Positions 33,922 through 35,061 of a DNA stretch of 35,061 bases are shown here, piece by piece. Below the pieces are notes generated by a model. That model had not been told where the DNA came from and searched no databases. It was given only the letters and a program-made list of their open reading frames with translations. The DNA is taken from contig JAFGTC010000274.1 in assembly GCA_016934335.1 (NCBI GenBank), positions 1-35,061 of the forward strand, written 5' to 3'. How positions within the stretch are numbered: position 1 is the stretch's first letter; the number at the start of each line of letters is the position of its first letter. A program made the position numbers and the translations under genes. This stretch comes from Candidatus Omnitrophota bacterium (GTDB lineage Bacteria; Hinthialibacterota; Hinthialibacteria; Hinthialibacterales; Hinthialibacteraceae).

Positions 33922-34287
33922 ATGGCCATCGAAGAACGTTGGCAGCTGGTTCATGAAGACGTAACTCTATACGCCCCGGAAGTCAGCCGAGACTCGACAC
34001 CTGATGAATTCCTCGATATGGACGAACGGCAGCATACGATCATCAAATTCGAAAATGTGCTGGTCGGATGCAAGATGTTTCCCGATGATCTCGCACGCAA
34101 CGATTGGGTGCATCAACATAAACGCGGAAAGCGGGTGGAACTGTATAATCCCGACAGCCGCGTCCGGAAGGCTGGAAACATCATTGAGGTGCAAGTCGGC
34201 GAACCGCCCGACGACAACATGGCCGCCGTTATGATCTACATTGAGCGCATTCTCCCCCCGGAGGATGTGGTGGATTGGATAATCTGA
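33922..34287 (+). CDS. Small soluble protein of unknown function
   Basis: I do not recognise this 121-residue protein. It is acidic and mixed alpha/beta in look, with no signal peptide or membrane segment. It opens MAIEERWQLVHEDVTLYAPE and ends ERILPPEDVVDWII. A central part (about 38-70) reads TIIKFENVLVGCKMFPDDLA, and 95-112 is VGEPPDDNMAAVMIYIER. GGGAGG lies eight bases before the ATG, and a terminator follows, so it is very probably a real gene. It is the second gene of a unit with the upstream oxidoreductase, which hints at a link to that pathway but gives no activity. Confidence 0.75.
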   Translation: MAIEERWQLVHEDVTLYAPEVSRDSTPDEFLDMDERQHTIIKFENVLVGCKMFPDDLARNDWVHQHKRGKRVELYNPDSRVRKAGNIIEVQVGEPPDDNMAAVMIYIERILPPEDVVDWII

Positions 34288-34308
34288 ATTTGAGAAAAGC
34301 GTATTTCT

Positions 34309-34345
34309 GCAAGGCGGGAGCTCTGCGCCCCCGCCTTGCTTGATT
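34309..34345. terminator. Terminator between the small protein and the convergent oxidoreductase gene
   Basis: GCAAGGCGGG (34309-34318) pairs perfectly with CCCGCCTTGC (34330-34339) around an 11-base loop. The plus-strand tail TTGATTAT is only moderately T-rich, so it could be a weak intrinsic terminator. It lies between convergent genes and may serve both. Confidence 0.7.
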
Positions 34346-34389
34346 ATCTGAAATAGATTGACGGCGTTCTCTTTAAGATCGGTAATTTT

Positions 34390-35061
34390 TTATACAGTCG
34401 GCAATCCGTAGGGTTCGCGATATTCCCGGCGCAGCAGCGCATTCGCCGGTTGGTCGCCGTCAAAGTTTTCCGTCTTCGGATCAAAGCGCACATCTCGGCC
34501 CAGGTGATAGGAAATGTTGCCTAAATGGCAGATAGTGGTGCTTAAGCGGCCGAGTTCCACATCGGCATTGGGCTGCCGACGGGATTTAATGCATTCGAGA
34601 AAATTCTTCATGTGCAGGTTGGTTTCGTTGCAGCGATCCGACTGGCTGGATTCCGTCGAACCGTCTTTGCGGTAAACCGTCCAGTTCTGTTTGCCGAAAT
34701 TGACGATCAACGCCGCCTCTGAGCCATAAAAGCCGATGCCCGCCGCCGATCCCTCCACCGGCCGGTGGCTGCCGAAACTGCGCAGCTCCCAAACCAGCAT
34801 AAAATCTTCATAATCATACGTAACAATCTGAGAGTCGGGCACTTCTTTCATGTCGTCCAGCCAATAAATCCCCGAATTGTTGGAGATATGAACCGGCAGG
34901 CAGTTTTGCAACCCGCGCATCTTCTGTATGGTCTTCATGCAGATGTCGAGCATGTGAATGCCCTGGTTGCCCAATTCGCTGTTGCAGTAATCCCAGAAAA
35001 AGCGCCAATTATAGTGGAAGCGCATGGGATTGAACGGCCGTTTGGGCGCCGGTCCCAGCCA
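34390..35061 (-). CDS. Gfo/Idh/MocA family oxidoreductase, C-terminal part (runs off right edge)
   Basis: The last 223 residues of a third Gfo/Idh/MocA protein are in the window. The reading frame is open to base 35061, so the Rossmann domain and any signal peptide lie outside. From the edge it reads WLGPAPKRPFNPMRFHYNW, then FFWDYCNSELGNQGIHMLDI, where the His of GIHMLD matches the active-site His of the family, and it ends NALLRREYREPYGLP. It aligns with the 32548 protein over WLGPAPK and LLRR, but the bodies differ clearly, so it is a paralogue rather than a recent copy. The start codon and ribosome binding site cannot be assigned. It is convergent with the small unknown gene, separated by a hairpin. 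Confidence 0.9.
   Translation of the reverse strand, partial: WLGPAPKRPFNPMRFHYNWRFFWDYCNSELGNQGIHMLDICMKTIQKMRGLQNCLPVHISNNSGIYWLDDMKEVPDSQIVTYDYEDFMLVWELRSFGSHRPVEGSAAGIGFYGSEAALIVNFGKQNWTVYRKDGSTESSQSDRCNETNLHMKNFLECIKSRRQPNADVELGRLSTTICHLGNISYHLGRDVRFDPKTENFDGDQPANALLRREYREPYGLPTV

Overview
The window looks like the chromosome of an uncultured or little-studied Gram-negative-type bacterium with a large secretome, from the Planctomycetes/Verrucomicrobia neighbourhood or a phylum such as Hydrogenedentota or Sumerlaeota. The clues are exported Gfo/Idh/MocA oxidoreductases, a secreted DUF1080 protein, many GspG-like prepilins without secretion machinery beside them, a bacterial microcompartment shell gene, a TMTC-type TPR membrane protein and clear Tat and Sec signals. 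The phylum is inferred from gene content only. No tRNA, rRNA, CRISPR array, transposase, phage gene or integration site was seen. Genes mostly use AGGAGG-like ribosome binding sites, and many units end in clear hairpin terminators.

Left part (1-5.1 kb, minus strand): a histidine kinase and a sigma-54-type response regulator form a pair under a good promoter, followed by tgt (queuine tRNA-ribosyltransferase) and the first two thirds of aroC (chorismate synthase), which runs off the left edge. Divergent from the kinase (5.1-8.5 kb) is a prepilin followed by an 898-residue secreted multidomain protein, closed by a terminator.

Centre (8.7-17.6 kb, plus strand): an exported coiled-coil protein of unknown function, a TMTC-like GT-C/TPR membrane protein, and a 1719-residue alpha-2-macroglobulin family protein. 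The last is the outstanding object of the window. It has animal-type A2M/complement C3 architecture, a CGEQ thioester, and a histidine 114 residues further on, in a motif that I recall as matching the one around the catalytic histidine of complement C3. The thioester cysteine is the only cysteine in the mature chain.

Then (17.6-23.6 kb): a 7Fe ferredoxin (minus), a secreted DUF1080 protein, a small membrane-anchored protein (minus), ubiE/menG with a DUF115 protein, and a secreted SGNH hydrolase. From 23.7 to 28.7 kb there are sugar genes: a Tat-exported fucose/arabinose-isomerase-like protein and a Tat-exported Gfo/Idh/MocA oxidoreductase in one operon, a divergent VOC-fold protein, and an FGGY sugar kinase.

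Right part (28.9-35.1 kb): four more prepilins on the minus strand, each with its own ribosome binding site and terminator, forming two paralogous pairs (28.9/29.7 kb and 30.5/31.3 kb). An orphan microcompartment shell protein follows, then an exported Gfo/Idh/MocA protein, a small unknown protein and a third, partial Gfo/Idh/MocA gene. DUF1080, exported Gfo/Idh/MocA, isomerase and kinase genes together suggest degradation of glycans or oxidised sugars that starts outside the cytoplasm. A role for the shell protein in fucose- or rhamnose-type catabolism is possible but rests on proximity only.
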